Assembly (NCBI RefSeq): GCF_030817595.1
Contig: NZ_JAUSZN010000001.1
Coordinates: 752,001-816,000, forward strand
DNA length: 64,000 nucleotides
From: Neobacillus niacini
GTDB taxonomy: Bacteria > Bacillota > Bacilli > Bacillales > Cytobacillaceae
Reading direction: 5' to 3'
Shown: positions 38,329 through 46,169 of the stretch, piece by piece
Position numbering within the stretch: position 1 is the first letter of the stretch
Layout of the letters: every line of letters begins with the position of its first letter
Made by a program: the position numbers and the translations under genes
The notes under the pieces: model-generated
The model's database searches: none
Told to the model about the DNA's origin: nothing
What the model saw: only the letters and a program-made list of their open reading frames with translations

Positions 38329-39597
38329 CTAATCCTGAAATTCTCTCATACGGTCTAAAAGCAATCCATCTGTTTTGGTATTTTCTCCGATAACAAAATC
38401 GGTCATATAGTAGGTTAAATATTGCCCGAATTGGTTATTCGTTTTTAGTAATAGCTCGTCCACATAGTAAACACCCTTTGGTATTTGGTCAAGAAGGAGG
38501 ACAGATAGGGAAGCATAAATCCCGCAAGCCACCTGGAAGTAAGTTGCGTTTGTTTTGTATTGAGCAAAGATCTTTTCATTATCCAGCACGTTATATATAT
38601 AACGCTCTTTATCTGGATAAACCAGTAATACACCGACCAAATCCTCGCCCGTTAACGGTGCTTCGAGGGGATCGAGTACTTTCATTTCAAAATCCCACAA
38701 AACATCTGAGTCATCTAAATGTTCGCGGATAATATTAGTGGTATGGTCATTTACCTTATACAAAAATCCACTTTCCATATCAAATAGCTTACCTAACGTA
38801 TAAACTTCTTCATGTGGCATTAAACAACCATAGAATGTTTTTTTCCCTAAGGTTACTTTAAATTCGATATCATAAACGTTTTCGTATAAAAAAAGCGGTG
38901 TACCTTTTTTCATGAACATTGGATAGCACAAAATGGCTTCGTCTAGGAAGCATTCTGGAGACCAGGTTGTATAGATGACATCCTTTTTTGCCTGTGATTT
39001 CTTCTTGAAAAAAGATGTATCATGCTCGACAATGTAGCAGCCCAGCGGTTGTTCATCCCCATGTTGTTTCATCAGTTTAAATGCCATCCACTGTACCACT
39101 CCTGGGTTCATACCAGAGCATACAATGGCAGTTGTATGATTAAAAGTGTCCTTATGTTTTTCAAAATAATGAATTCGTTCTATCAGTGGAAAACCTGCGA
39201 ATTGTTCTTCGTGATCATCAATAAATGTATTTTCTAGAGCAGAATTAATATATTTGATTCCTAGGTCGTCACAGCATTGCAGCATTTCAACCGTATCTGC
39301 CCATGAAACATCAATCACAATACTTGTATTGGTACTAATTAAATGGCTTGTTAACTGTTCTTTATCGTTAAGGTCAAACTGATGATAGTTCATCAATTTA
39401 ATTAAATGTGGAAATAGACTTTGATAATATAGGGGATCCTTTTGTTTATGATCAATTAAGTGAATCGCACTGTTCGTAATAAATTGATGTATAGGATCTT
39501 TGGTATCACTTACTGAATGATTTAAAATGGAAAGAATAGATTTTGCGACCCCGCCAGCACTTCCCAAAATGGATATAACTGTTTGGTGATCTTTCAT
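38329..39597 (-). CDS. Saccharopine dehydrogenase/homospermidine synthase-like protein
   Basis: A 422-residue protein. The N-terminus (VISILGSAGGVAKSIL) is a Rossmann nucleotide site, VIDVSWADTVEML and KYINSALENTF follow the saccharopine-dehydrogenase plan, and IVCSGMNPGVVQWMAF, VEHDTS and YTTWSPECFLDEAI line up with the GANPG, EHDTQ and NTWS motifs of bacterial homospermidine synthases. It would be an NAD(P)-dependent polyamine-forming or lysine-type enzyme; the substrate is not certain and the protein is shorter than typical homospermidine synthase (about 470). Monocistronic, GGTGTTG before the ATG. Confidence 0.65.
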   Translation of the reverse strand: MKDHQTVISILGSAGGVAKSILSILNHSVSDTKDPIHQFITNSAIHLIDHKQKDPLYYQSLFPHLIKLMNYHQFDLNDKEQLTSHLISTNTSIVIDVSWADTVEMLQCCDDLGIKYINSALENTFIDDHEEQFAGFPLIERIHYFEKHKDTFNHTTAIVCSGMNPGVVQWMAFKLMKQHGDEQPLGCYIVEHDTSFFKKKSQAKKDVIYTTWSPECFLDEAILCYPMFMKKGTPLFLYENVYDIEFKVTLGKKTFYGCLMPHEEVYTLGKLFDMESGFLYKVNDHTTNIIREHLDDSDVLWDFEMKVLDPLEAPLTGEDLVGVLLVYPDKERYIYNVLDNEKIFAQYKTNATYFQVACGIYASLSVLLLDQIPKGVYYVDELLLKTNNQFGQYLTYYMTDFVIGENTKTDGLLLDRMREFQD

Positions 39598-39774
39598 TTC
39601 AACACCTCGTCCATATTTTTTTATAATATAATATGTTCAAAAGGGTACAAAGGATTGGATTATTATCTTAGAATATCAAAATATGAAATTTTTTTATGTT
39701 ATCTATAGACCTTAAGGTAGAAGAAGTGATAATAATAGTAGATACACTAGCACGTAGAGTAGGAGTTGAAGTTA

Positions 39775-40371
39775 TTGAGCAGTACATTTCCAAAATGGTA
39801 TGATTTTTTTATGGGACCTTTGGAACGGAAGAAGTTTATTAAGGTGCGTCAAGACCTGCTTAAAAGCGCGACAGGGAAGGTACTTGAAATTGGTTCAGGG
39901 ACTGGAGTTAATTTTCCTTTGTATAGAAATGCTGATCATGTCATCGCCATTGAACCAAGTCAGCATATGATTGATCAATCACAGTCAAGAAGTAAATTGG
40001 CAGTGGTGCCAATTGAAATGGTTAACGCGAGCGCGGAAAGGCTTCCGTTTGAAGATCATACATTTGATACAGTCGTTGCAACTCTTGTTTTTTGTACGAT
40101 ACCTAATGTGGATGAGGCTATTAATGAATTAAAAAGAGTGTGTAAACCTAACGGAAAAATACTATTGTTTGAACACGTCAAGATGGAAAATACCTTGCTT
40201 AGCAGTATGCAGGAAGGGCTAACACCTCTGTGGAAAAAAATCTGCGATGGCTGCTGTCTGAATAGAGAAACATTAAAGGCATTTACTTCACGAGGATTGA
40301 AGATTGAGAGAGTAGAGAAATTTTATAAAGACCTCTTTATTGTAGCTGAGCTAAGGAATAGAAAGGAGTAA
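39775..40371 (+). CDS. Class I SAM-dependent methyltransferase
   Basis: About 198 residues. TTG at 39775 follows AGTAGGAG by 9 nt; the in-frame TTG at 39766 abuts the RBS. Motif I VLEIGSGTGVNFP binds SAM, IAIEPSQHM holds the acidic residue for the ribose, and LPFEDHTFDTVVATLVFCTI is motif IV of the UbiE/Methyltransf_11 group. CDGCCLNRET near the C-terminus is a Cys cluster often seen in this phosphatidylethanolamine/small-molecule MTase subgroup. Substrate unknown. Confidence 0.85.
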   Translation: MSSTFPKWYDFFMGPLERKKFIKVRQDLLKSATGKVLEIGSGTGVNFPLYRNADHVIAIEPSQHMIDQSQSRSKLAVVPIEMVNASAERLPFEDHTFDTVVATLVFCTIPNVDEAINELKRVCKPNGKILLFEHVKMENTLLSSMQEGLTPLWKKICDGCCLNRETLKAFTSRGLKIERVEKFYKDLFIVAELRNRKE

Positions 40372-40375
40372 GTAC

Positions 40376-40580
40376 CTTTTGGTTCCCTCTAATCAGCTTT
40401 TTTCAGCTTGCAGGGAAGCAAAAACAACTTTTAATGCCCTCTTATCTGCTATTTCCACTTAGCGGGGAACCAAAGACACTTTTTGATTCCCTCTAATCAA
40501 CTATTCTCACTCAGTAGGGAGCCAAAGACACTTTTTGCTTCCCTCTAACACGTATTTTGCAAGTTGAAGGGAAGCAAAAA
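40376..40580. repeat. Tandem array of four ~52-bp hairpin units
   Basis: Units start at 40376, 40428, 40479 and 40531. Each opens with CTTTTxxNTTCCCTCT and closes with an AGGGAAGCAAAAACA-like block, so CTTCCCTC and AGGGAAGC pair within a unit. The sequence between is less conserved. The array fills the whole gap between the methyltransferase and treR terminator and has no open frame. Confidence 0.8.
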
Positions 40581-40581
40581 T

Positions 40582-40611
40582 AAAAACCTCAAAATGAATT
40601 GAGGTTTTTAT
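40582..40611 (-). terminator. Terminator of the trehalose operon
   Basis: AAAAACCTC / GAGGTTTTT hairpin overlapping the treR stop codon, right after the 52-bp array. Confidence 0.88.
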
Positions 40612-41324
40612 TGCGTTCTACGGGCAAAGTCAACAAATCTGAATTTGTCTGGACGGTGCCGGGATTCGGTATACTGGAAAAGACTTGCATCCTCTAAATA
40701 CACATAGTTTTTAATGACGACAATATTATGGAAACCCTCTAAGTCTAAAAATGAACGATCTTCAGCAGTTGGTTCTTCTACGACTATTTCCTTTTTTGCA
40801 AAGCTAATCTTCAGGTTTAAGTCATTTTCAAGGTAGGCATATATGGAGTTTGCGCATATTTCCTCCGTGATAGAAGGGACGTATTTTGCAGCAAGATAAT
40901 CTTTATCAAGAATGATTTTCTTGCCGCCAATTTCCCGCGTTCGAACAATTTTCCAAACTTGGTCCTTTCCTGAAAGCTGCAGCTGCTGCTTGATATAGGC
41001 ATCCGGCTTGAAAATTAACGATAACTCATTGACAATCGTCCTTGGCTTTTTTTCCATTTTATCCGCTAATTCTTTAAAACTAACCAGACCAGAAACCGGA
41101 AAATCAAATTTATTAATATCAATAACGATTGAACCTTTACCCCTTACTTTTTGAATGTAGCCATTTTGAGCAAGAAGGTTTAAGGCTTTTCTGATCGTTT
41201 CTCTAGAAGTATCGTATTGTTCCTTCAGTTCATTTTCAGAGGGGAGAAGGGAGTTCGGCGGAATTTCCCCGCTTTTAATTTGGTCCACAATCGTATTAAA
41301 GATAATTTGATACTTATTCGTCAT
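40608..41324 (-). CDS. treR: Trehalose operon repressor, GntR family
   Basis: A 238-residue GntR/HutC-type regulator. The winged helix (about residues 8-70) has LLPSENELKEQYDTSRETIRKALNLLAQNGYIQKVRGKGS, in which the recognition helix is the TSRETIRKAL stretch; the C-terminal UTRA domain would bind trehalose-6-phosphate. It is the last gene of treP-treA-treR, as in B. subtilis, and its operators are found in the promoter at 44610 and 44649. GGGAG precedes the ATG. Start 12 bp after treA's stop. Confidence 0.95.
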   Translation of the reverse strand: MTNKYQIIFNTIVDQIKSGEIPPNSLLPSENELKEQYDTSRETIRKALNLLAQNGYIQKVRGKGSIVIDINKFDFPVSGLVSFKELADKMEKKPRTIVNELSLIFKPDAYIKQQLQLSGKDQVWKIVRTREIGGKKIILDKDYLAAKYVPSITEEICANSIYAYLENDLNLKISFAKKEIVVEEPTAEDRSFLDLEGFHNIVVIKNYVYLEDASLFQYTESRHRPDKFRFVDFARRTQ

Positions 41325-41336
41325 AAAAATCTCCCA

Positions 41337-43004
41337 TTATTTTTTCAAATGATAAACAATGGACTCATACGGTCTTAACTGAATTTCCTTGGAAAGTGGT
41401 GCTGAGTCCTCATAATTTGAGAGTAACACACTGCTTGTCAGTCCATCAATGTCTAAACCCTCTGGGAGAGAATAAGCTATGTCTTTTCCATAAAAGTTAT
41501 TAATAACTAACAGCATTTCATGTTCTGTTTTGCGTGCAAATGCAAAGACAGAATCATGGTCTTCGGAAACCAATTCATAATCCCCGTTCGTGATCACATC
41601 ATATTCTTTGCGTAAATGGATGAGTTCTTGATAATGATAGAACACAGAATCTGAATCCTTCATCGCATTTTCTGCATTAATTTCTTTGTAATTTGCAGCT
41701 GTATAAATCCAAGGAGTTCCAGTGGTGAATCCAGCATGTTCGCTTGCATTCCATTGGACTGGAGTTCGGGAATTATCACGAGATTTTTGTTTTAAGATCT
41801 CAATAATCTCTTGTTCTGGCAATCCATCCTTTTTCAGAATTTCAAACATATTTAATGATTCCACATCACGATAGTCATCAATCTTATCAAACTTCGGATT
41901 TGTCATACCGAACTCTTCGCCTTGGTATATATAAGGTGTTCCTTGCATCATATGGATGGTCGTCGCTAGCATTTTGGCTGATTCTTTGTGATACTGCTGA
42001 TCATCACCGAACCTTGAGACAACACGAGGCTGATCATGGTTGCACCAGAAGAGGGCATTCCAGCCGCCGCCTTTATTCATCTCAACCTGCCAATCGGACA
42101 GAATGTTTTTTAAAGCATGGAAGTCAAAATCAGCTTTCGTCCATTTTTCACCATTTGGATAATCGACTTTTAAATGATGGAAGCTGAAGGTCATATTGAG
42201 CTCTTCTTCACGTGGATTCGTGTAACGAATGCAATTATCGATGGATGTAGAAGACATTTCGCCAACGGTCATGATGTCATATTTTGAAAAAACCTCTTGG
42301 TTCATCTCATGGAGGAACTCATGAATTCTTGGTCCATCGGTATAAAATTTACGTCCGTCACTGTTATCTTCAGGGAACTGCTGGTTTTTGGATATTAAAT
42401 TGATTACGTCTAATCTGAAGCCGTCGACGCCTTTTTTGAGCCAGAAATGCATCATTTCATATAATGCTTGACGTACCTTCGGGTATTCCCAGTTTAAATC
42501 GGCCTGGGTAACATCAAATAAATGGAGGTAATACTGGCCAGTGGTTTCATCCCATTGCCATGCTGAGCCGCCAAATTTTGATTCCCAGTTGGTAGGAGGG
42601 AGGCCGTCTTTTCCATCTTTCCATATATAAAAATCGCGGTATGGATTGTCTTTTGAGGATTTTGCTTGCCTGAACCACTCATGTTCAGTGGATGTATGGT
42701 TGATGACAATATCCATAATGATTTTGATTCCGCGCTTATGTGCTTCTAAAAGAAGCTGGTCGAAGTCATCCATCGTACCGTATTCTTCTTGAATGTTGTA
42801 ATAGTCGCTTATATCATAACCATTATCTCGTTGGGGGGATTTATAAATCGGAGTGAGCCAAAGAACATCGACACCAAGCTCCTTTAAATAGTCGAGCTTT
42901 TGGATGATTCCTTGAATATCGCCGGTACCATTGCCGGTCGTATCATTAAAGCTTTTTGGATAAATTTGATACACAACTGCTGTTTTCCACCATGATGTTG
43001 ACAT
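41337..43004 (-). CDS. treA: Trehalose-6-phosphate hydrolase (alpha,alpha-phosphotrehalase)
   Basis: A 555-residue GH13 enzyme that splits imported trehalose-6-phosphate into glucose and glucose-6-phosphate. The ATG at 43004 with AGGTG is preferred over the GTG three codons earlier. Conserved GH13 regions: VDVLWLTPIYKSP and DIVINHTS (region I), GFRLDVINLI (nucleophile Asp, near 199), VGEMSS (acid/base Glu, near 254) and NHDQPR (third acid, near 325). Second gene of the tre operon, 76 bp after treP. Confidence 0.95.
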   Translation of the reverse strand: MSTSWWKTAVVYQIYPKSFNDTTGNGTGDIQGIIQKLDYLKELGVDVLWLTPIYKSPQRDNGYDISDYYNIQEEYGTMDDFDQLLLEAHKRGIKIIMDIVINHTSTEHEWFRQAKSSKDNPYRDFYIWKDGKDGLPPTNWESKFGGSAWQWDETTGQYYLHLFDVTQADLNWEYPKVRQALYEMMHFWLKKGVDGFRLDVINLISKNQQFPEDNSDGRKFYTDGPRIHEFLHEMNQEVFSKYDIMTVGEMSSTSIDNCIRYTNPREEELNMTFSFHHLKVDYPNGEKWTKADFDFHALKNILSDWQVEMNKGGGWNALFWCNHDQPRVVSRFGDDQQYHKESAKMLATTIHMMQGTPYIYQGEEFGMTNPKFDKIDDYRDVESLNMFEILKKDGLPEQEIIEILKQKSRDNSRTPVQWNASEHAGFTTGTPWIYTAANYKEINAENAMKDSDSVFYHYQELIHLRKEYDVITNGDYELVSEDHDSVFAFARKTEHEMLLVINNFYGKDIAYSLPEGLDIDGLTSSVLLSNYEDSAPLSKEIQLRPYESIVYHLKK

Positions 43005-43047
43005 GATAAACACCTGCCTATATTTTTTGTGACTCTAATAATGAAAA

Positions 43048-43068
43048 GGAGGGAGATGGTCTCCCTCC
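43048..43068 (-). other. Hairpin between treP and treA
   Basis: GGAGGGAG and CTCCCTCC form a perfect 8-bp stem with a 5-nt loop in the intercistronic gap, without a long T tail. It could stabilise the treP message or slow transcription; its right arm is SD-like. Confidence 0.55.
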
Positions 43069-43080
43069 CAAATTGGAGTT

Positions 43081-44505
43081 TTATTTTTTAAATGAAAATT
43101 TGTTCATACCTGTTTTTGCAAAGATGATCGTTAAGATGAACGGAACTACGATTGCTACAAGCATTGCAATTGCGAACATCATCATGTGTTGCGGCTGAAT
43201 AGAAAGGAATCCTGGAAGACCGCCGACACCGATTGAGTTAGCCATGACATCGCTGCCTACAGAAATGACTGCTGCTACTAGAGATCCAATCATCGCTGCA
43301 AGGAAAGGGAAGCCATATTTTAAGTTAATACCGAACATCGCTGGCTCTGTAACACCTAGGTAACAAGAGATCGCTGCTGGGATTGAAACTTGTTTTTCTT
43401 CTTCATTTTTACGATTGATGAAGATCATCGCAAGAACGGCAGAACCTTGAGCAATATTTGATAAAGCAATCATTGGCCAAAGGTTTGTTCCACCAAGCTC
43501 TGACATTAATTGTAAGTCAATAGCATTTGTCATATGGTGTAAACCTGTAATAACAAGTGGTGCATATGCAAAACCAAAGATAGCGGCAAATAACCAGCCA
43601 AAAGCAGAAGTTAAGCTTGTATATACAACATCAGAAATCCAAGAACCAATTGTCCATCCGATAGGACCTAAAACGGTATGTGCAATTAATACAGTTGGAA
43701 TTAACGCTAAGAACGGAACCACAATCATAGAGATTGAATTTGGAACAATTTTTCTAAGTCTTAACTCTAAGAATGAGAGTACAAATCCAGCTAAGATAGC
43801 AGGGATTACTTGAGCTTGATAACCGATCATTTCAATTTGAGCAAAGCCAAAATCCCATGTTGGAATTTCTTTGGCTCCTGCAACACCATAGGCATTAAGT
43901 AATTGCGGAGATACTAACGTAATACCAAGGACAATACCAAGGATTGGTGTTGCACCCATTTTTCTAGCGACTGCCCATGTGATACCGACTGGCAGGAAGT
44001 GGAACACTGCTTCACCGATTAACCATAGGAAAGCGTGAACACCAGCCCAGAATTGAGAAACTTCAACAATCGTCTTCGTTCCATCTTCAAGCAATTTAAT
44101 GTCACCGATTACGTTTCTAAATCCAAGGATTAAACCACCTACAACTAATGCAGGAATTAACGGTGTAAAGATATCTGCAAGATGGGCGATCATTCGTTGC
44201 AGCCAATTCATATTTTGCTTTGCAGCTACTTTTGCTTCGTCTTTCGTTGCTTCACTCACACCCGCAACCTTAACAAAGTCATTATAGAAGGTAGATACAT
44301 CGTTTCCGATGATTACCTGGAATTGTCCTGCTTGGGTAAAAGTACCTTTTACAGGTTTAAGAGCTTCAATTTTTGTTACATCCGCTTTGCTAGGATCATT
44401 TAAAACAAAGCGCATTCTCGTCACACAATGAGTTACTGCAGCAATGTTTTCCTTGCCCCCAACGTGTTCGAGCAGTTCTTTCGCTGACTCAGTGAACTTC
44501 GTCAT
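43081..44505 (-). CDS. treP: PTS trehalose-specific transporter, EIIBC
   Basis: A 474-residue phosphotransferase permease. The EIIB domain (1-85) carries the phosphorylated Cys in AVTHCVTRMRFVL (Cys27), and the EIIC domain (about 105-470) has ten or so membrane segments with GLHHMTNAIDLQL, the glucose-family GxHH-type motif. There is no EIIA domain, so phosphate must come from another EIIA-Glc as in B. subtilis. It imports trehalose as the 6-phosphate. AGGGGG lies 8 nt before the ATG; the operator-bearing promoter is about 140 bp upstream. Confidence 0.95.
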   Translation of the reverse strand: MTKFTESAKELLEHVGGKENIAAVTHCVTRMRFVLNDPSKADVTKIEALKPVKGTFTQAGQFQVIIGNDVSTFYNDFVKVAGVSEATKDEAKVAAKQNMNWLQRMIAHLADIFTPLIPALVVGGLILGFRNVIGDIKLLEDGTKTIVEVSQFWAGVHAFLWLIGEAVFHFLPVGITWAVARKMGATPILGIVLGITLVSPQLLNAYGVAGAKEIPTWDFGFAQIEMIGYQAQVIPAILAGFVLSFLELRLRKIVPNSISMIVVPFLALIPTVLIAHTVLGPIGWTIGSWISDVVYTSLTSAFGWLFAAIFGFAYAPLVITGLHHMTNAIDLQLMSELGGTNLWPMIALSNIAQGSAVLAMIFINRKNEEEKQVSIPAAISCYLGVTEPAMFGINLKYGFPFLAAMIGSLVAAVISVGSDVMANSIGVGGLPGFLSIQPQHMMMFAIAMLVAIVVPFILTIIFAKTGMNKFSFKK

Positions 44506-44581
44506 TATTTATTCCCCCTGATTGAATTGGAAGTCTCCAATTCTTTATATAGTGTATTATTTCCTTGTATTTACCAATTAA

Positions 44582-44595
44582 TGTGTACGGTTTCA
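44582..44595 (-). promoter_or_regulatory. Candidate cre site in the tre leader
   Basis: On the minus strand TGAAACCGTACACA matches the cre consensus with one mismatch, downstream of the tre -10 box, a place where CcpA would act as a roadblock. A poorer second match is TGTAAACGTAACCA at 44629-44642. Confidence 0.45.
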
Positions 44596-44609
44596 ACTCG
44601 TCACTCCAA

Positions 44610-44623
44610 CCTGTATATACAAG
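44610..44623. promoter_or_regulatory. TreR operator, distal copy
   Basis: CCTGTATATACAAG, one base from a perfect dyad, matches the B. subtilis TreR site TTGTATATACAAG. It lies just downstream of the predicted transcription start. Confidence 0.8.
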
Positions 44624-44641
44624 TTTTCTGGTTACGTTTAC

Positions 44642-44670
44642 ATTCTAACTTGTATATACAAGGCTGTCAA
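44642..44670 (-). promoter_or_regulatory. tre operon promoter
   Basis: On the minus strand TTGACA (complement at 44665-44670) and TAGAAT (44642-44647) are spaced 17 bp. The spacer contains a complete TreR operator. Confidence 0.85.
44649..44662. promoter_or_regulatory. TreR operator, within the promoter spacer
   Basis: CTTGTATATACAAG, a perfect 14-bp palindrome, lies between the -35 and -10 boxes, so repressor binding would exclude RNA polymerase. Its centre is 39 bp from the other operator. Confidence 0.85.
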
Positions 44671-44779
44671 CTAATATATTTTTATTTTAAAAAAGGGGGT
44701 TGACCCATATTCATGATTTACTTATTATAGGAGGTATTATTACAAGTTCATAACTTTTCAACTTTAACGCTTTAAACTA

Positions 44780-44808
44780 TTGAAAGAATTTTCGGAAAAT
44801 GGTACAAT
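44780..44808 (+). promoter_or_regulatory. Promoter of the candidate small RNA
   Basis: TTGAAA and TACAAT with a 17-bp spacer, pointing away from treP. A weaker TTGACC/TATTAT pair lies upstream at 44700-44728. Confidence 0.6.
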
Positions 44809-44814
44809 CAACTT

Positions 44815-44914
44815 GTTTAAATTCTTCTGAGTTTAGACCTCCTAAAACTAGAGCTTAGCCTTGACCACTAAGCTCATCTTTTGCCTTTGACATTTGTTCA
44901 AAGGCCTTTTTTTT
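44815..44914 (+). ncRNA. Candidate small RNA with CCUCCU seed (or terminated leader)
   Basis: From a promoter at 44780-44808 a transcript of about 100 nt would run to a strong terminator. It has a single-stranded-looking TAGACCTCCTAAAAC, a perfect 8-bp hairpin GAGCTTAG-ccttgacca-CTAAGCTC (44851-44875), and the terminator GCCTTTGA / TCAAAGGC with T8. It contains no start codon with an RBS. The CCUCC stretch is complementary to Shine-Dalgarno sequences, as in known Bacillus regulatory RNAs. Alternatively it is a leader with an attenuator for the VOC gene 76 bp downstream. Confidence 0.55.
44883..44914 (+). terminator. Terminator of the candidate small RNA
   Basis: GCCTTTGA / TCAAAGGC stem, 7-nt loop and T8; there is no coding gene directly before it. 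Confidence 0.88.
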
Positions 44915-44989
44915 AGTTTTTTGAATAAAAGCTGTATTTTATGAAAAAATAATATATTGCGGCTTATTTGATATAAGGGAGTGTTTAAC

Positions 44990-45400
44990 GTGAAGGAACA
45001 GATTACACCATATTTATCGTTTGATGGTAATGCGAAACAAGCTTTGGAGTTTTATAAAGAAGTTTTAGGGGCTGAAGTTACCGGAGTTCAAACCTTTGGA
45101 GAAGCAGATTACCCAACTCCTCCTGAAGCAAATGATCGGGTAATGCACGCGCAGCTAAAAAAAGGTAACATCTCTCTTATGTTTTCAGATACCTTCCCAG
45201 GACAGTCGACTGTTGTAGGAAACAATATAACTCTTACGCTCGAGCCTGAAAGTGAAGAGGAAATTCAACATTTGTATGACGCTCTACGTAAAAACGGCAA
45301 ACCACTTAACGAGCTAGAGGATACCTTCTGGGGAGCAAAATATGCGAGGGTTCAAGATCAGTTCGGGATTATTTGGGAATTGAATTATCAAAAGTCATAA
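44990..45400 (+). CDS. VOC-family (PhnB/YjdN-like) protein
   Basis: A 136-residue vicinal-oxygen-chelate fold protein of the PhnB type. GTG at 44990 follows AAGGGAG by 7 nt; an in-frame GTG at 44981 overlaps the RBS. Landmarks are YLSFDGNAKQALEFYKEVLGAEV, VMHAQLKKGNISLMFSDTFPG and the C-terminal DQFGIIWELNY. Related proteins bind metal or antibiotic-like ligands; catalytic function unknown. Two hairpins follow. Confidence 0.87.
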   Translation: MKEQITPYLSFDGNAKQALEFYKEVLGAEVTGVQTFGEADYPTPPEANDRVMHAQLKKGNISLMFSDTFPGQSTVVGNNITLTLEPESEEEIQHLYDALRKNGKPLNELEDTFWGAKYARVQDQFGIIWELNYQKS

Positions 45401-45407
45401 TTAAAAA

Positions 45408-45465
45408 AGCACTTTTAGAAGTGCTCAGATTGTCGAGGAAGGGGGTCTTTCTCGGCAATTTTTTT
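45408..45465 (+). terminator. Double hairpin after the VOC gene
   Basis: AGCACTTTTAGAAGTGCT (45408-45425, 7-bp arms) followed by ATTGTCGAG / CTCGGCAAT with T7 (45429-45465). Confidence 0.85.
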
Positions 45466-45530
45466 GTAGGAACAACCGTTTTCCTTTATATATTGTAAAT
45501 TCTATTTTGGGGCTGATGCACACACCGCCA

Positions 45531-45945
45531 GGAGGATTCATCCTTAATTGGGTGTCTTGAGGACATATCGTACGCCCTGCCGGAAGGATTTGTCCTTAAT
45601 AAGGGTGCTTGAGGACATATCGTACGCTTTCCCGGAAGGATTTGTCCTTAATAGGGTGTCTTGAGGACAAATCGTACGTTCTGCCAGGAGGATGTGTCCT
45701 TAATAGGGTGTCTTGAGGACATATCGTACGCCCTGCCGGAAGGATTTGTCCTTAATAAGGGTGCTTGAGGACAAATCGTACACCCTGCTGGAAGGATTTG
45801 TCCTTAATAAGGGTGCTTGAGGACATATCGTACACCCTGCTGGAAGGATTTGTCCTTAATAAGGGTGCTTGAGGACATATCGTACGCCCTGCCGGAAGGA
45901 TTTGTCCTTAATAAGGGTGCTTTCAGGACGCATTATACGTGCTAC
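45531..45945. repeat. Tandem array of eight ~52-bp units
   Basis: Units start at 45531, 45582, 45634, 45687, 45738, 45790, 45842 and 45894 (periods 51-53 bp). Each reads GGAAGGATTTGTCCTTAATA, then AGGGTGCTTGAGGACATAT, then CGTACGCCCTGCC, with AGGATTTGTCCT and the palindrome CGTACG in each. Units differ by a few bases, with correlated changes such as acatat/acaaat. No unit-independent spacer exists, so it is not CRISPR. No open frame with RBS uses it. Confidence 0.9.
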
Positions 45946-45991
45946 CTATATTAGGAAAAATCTGTGCACTTTTAAAGTTAAAAAAGATAAT

Positions 45992-46044
45992 GGCTGTCTA
46001 GACTTTCTAGACAGCCTGAGCACTTTTAGAAGTGCTTTTTTGAT
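45992..46044 (+). terminator. Double hairpin behind the array
   Basis: GGCTGTCTAGA-ctt-TCTAGACAGCC (perfect, 45992-46016) and AGCACTTTTAGAAGTGCT (46019-46036) followed by T5. The second is identical to the 18-mer at 45408-45425 on the other side of the array. Confidence 0.8.
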
Positions 46045-46169
46045 TGCAGAAAAAAAGAAAGTGGTGGGGCCACTTTCTAAAGGAGGTATTGTATCATGGG
46101 TTAGTATAATATATGTCCCTCTATGTACAGGCATGTAGTGAACATGTCCATTTTTCAAAAATTTTTTTC

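Noticed and set aside
44729..44734. AGGAGG taken as a ribosome binding site for a leader peptide
   Set aside because: No start codon within range in any frame; it lies between possible promoter and start of the candidate RNA.
45531..45945. CRISPR array
   Set aside because: Units are directly adjacent, almost identical over their whole 52 bp, and have no unique spacers; no cas gene is in the window.
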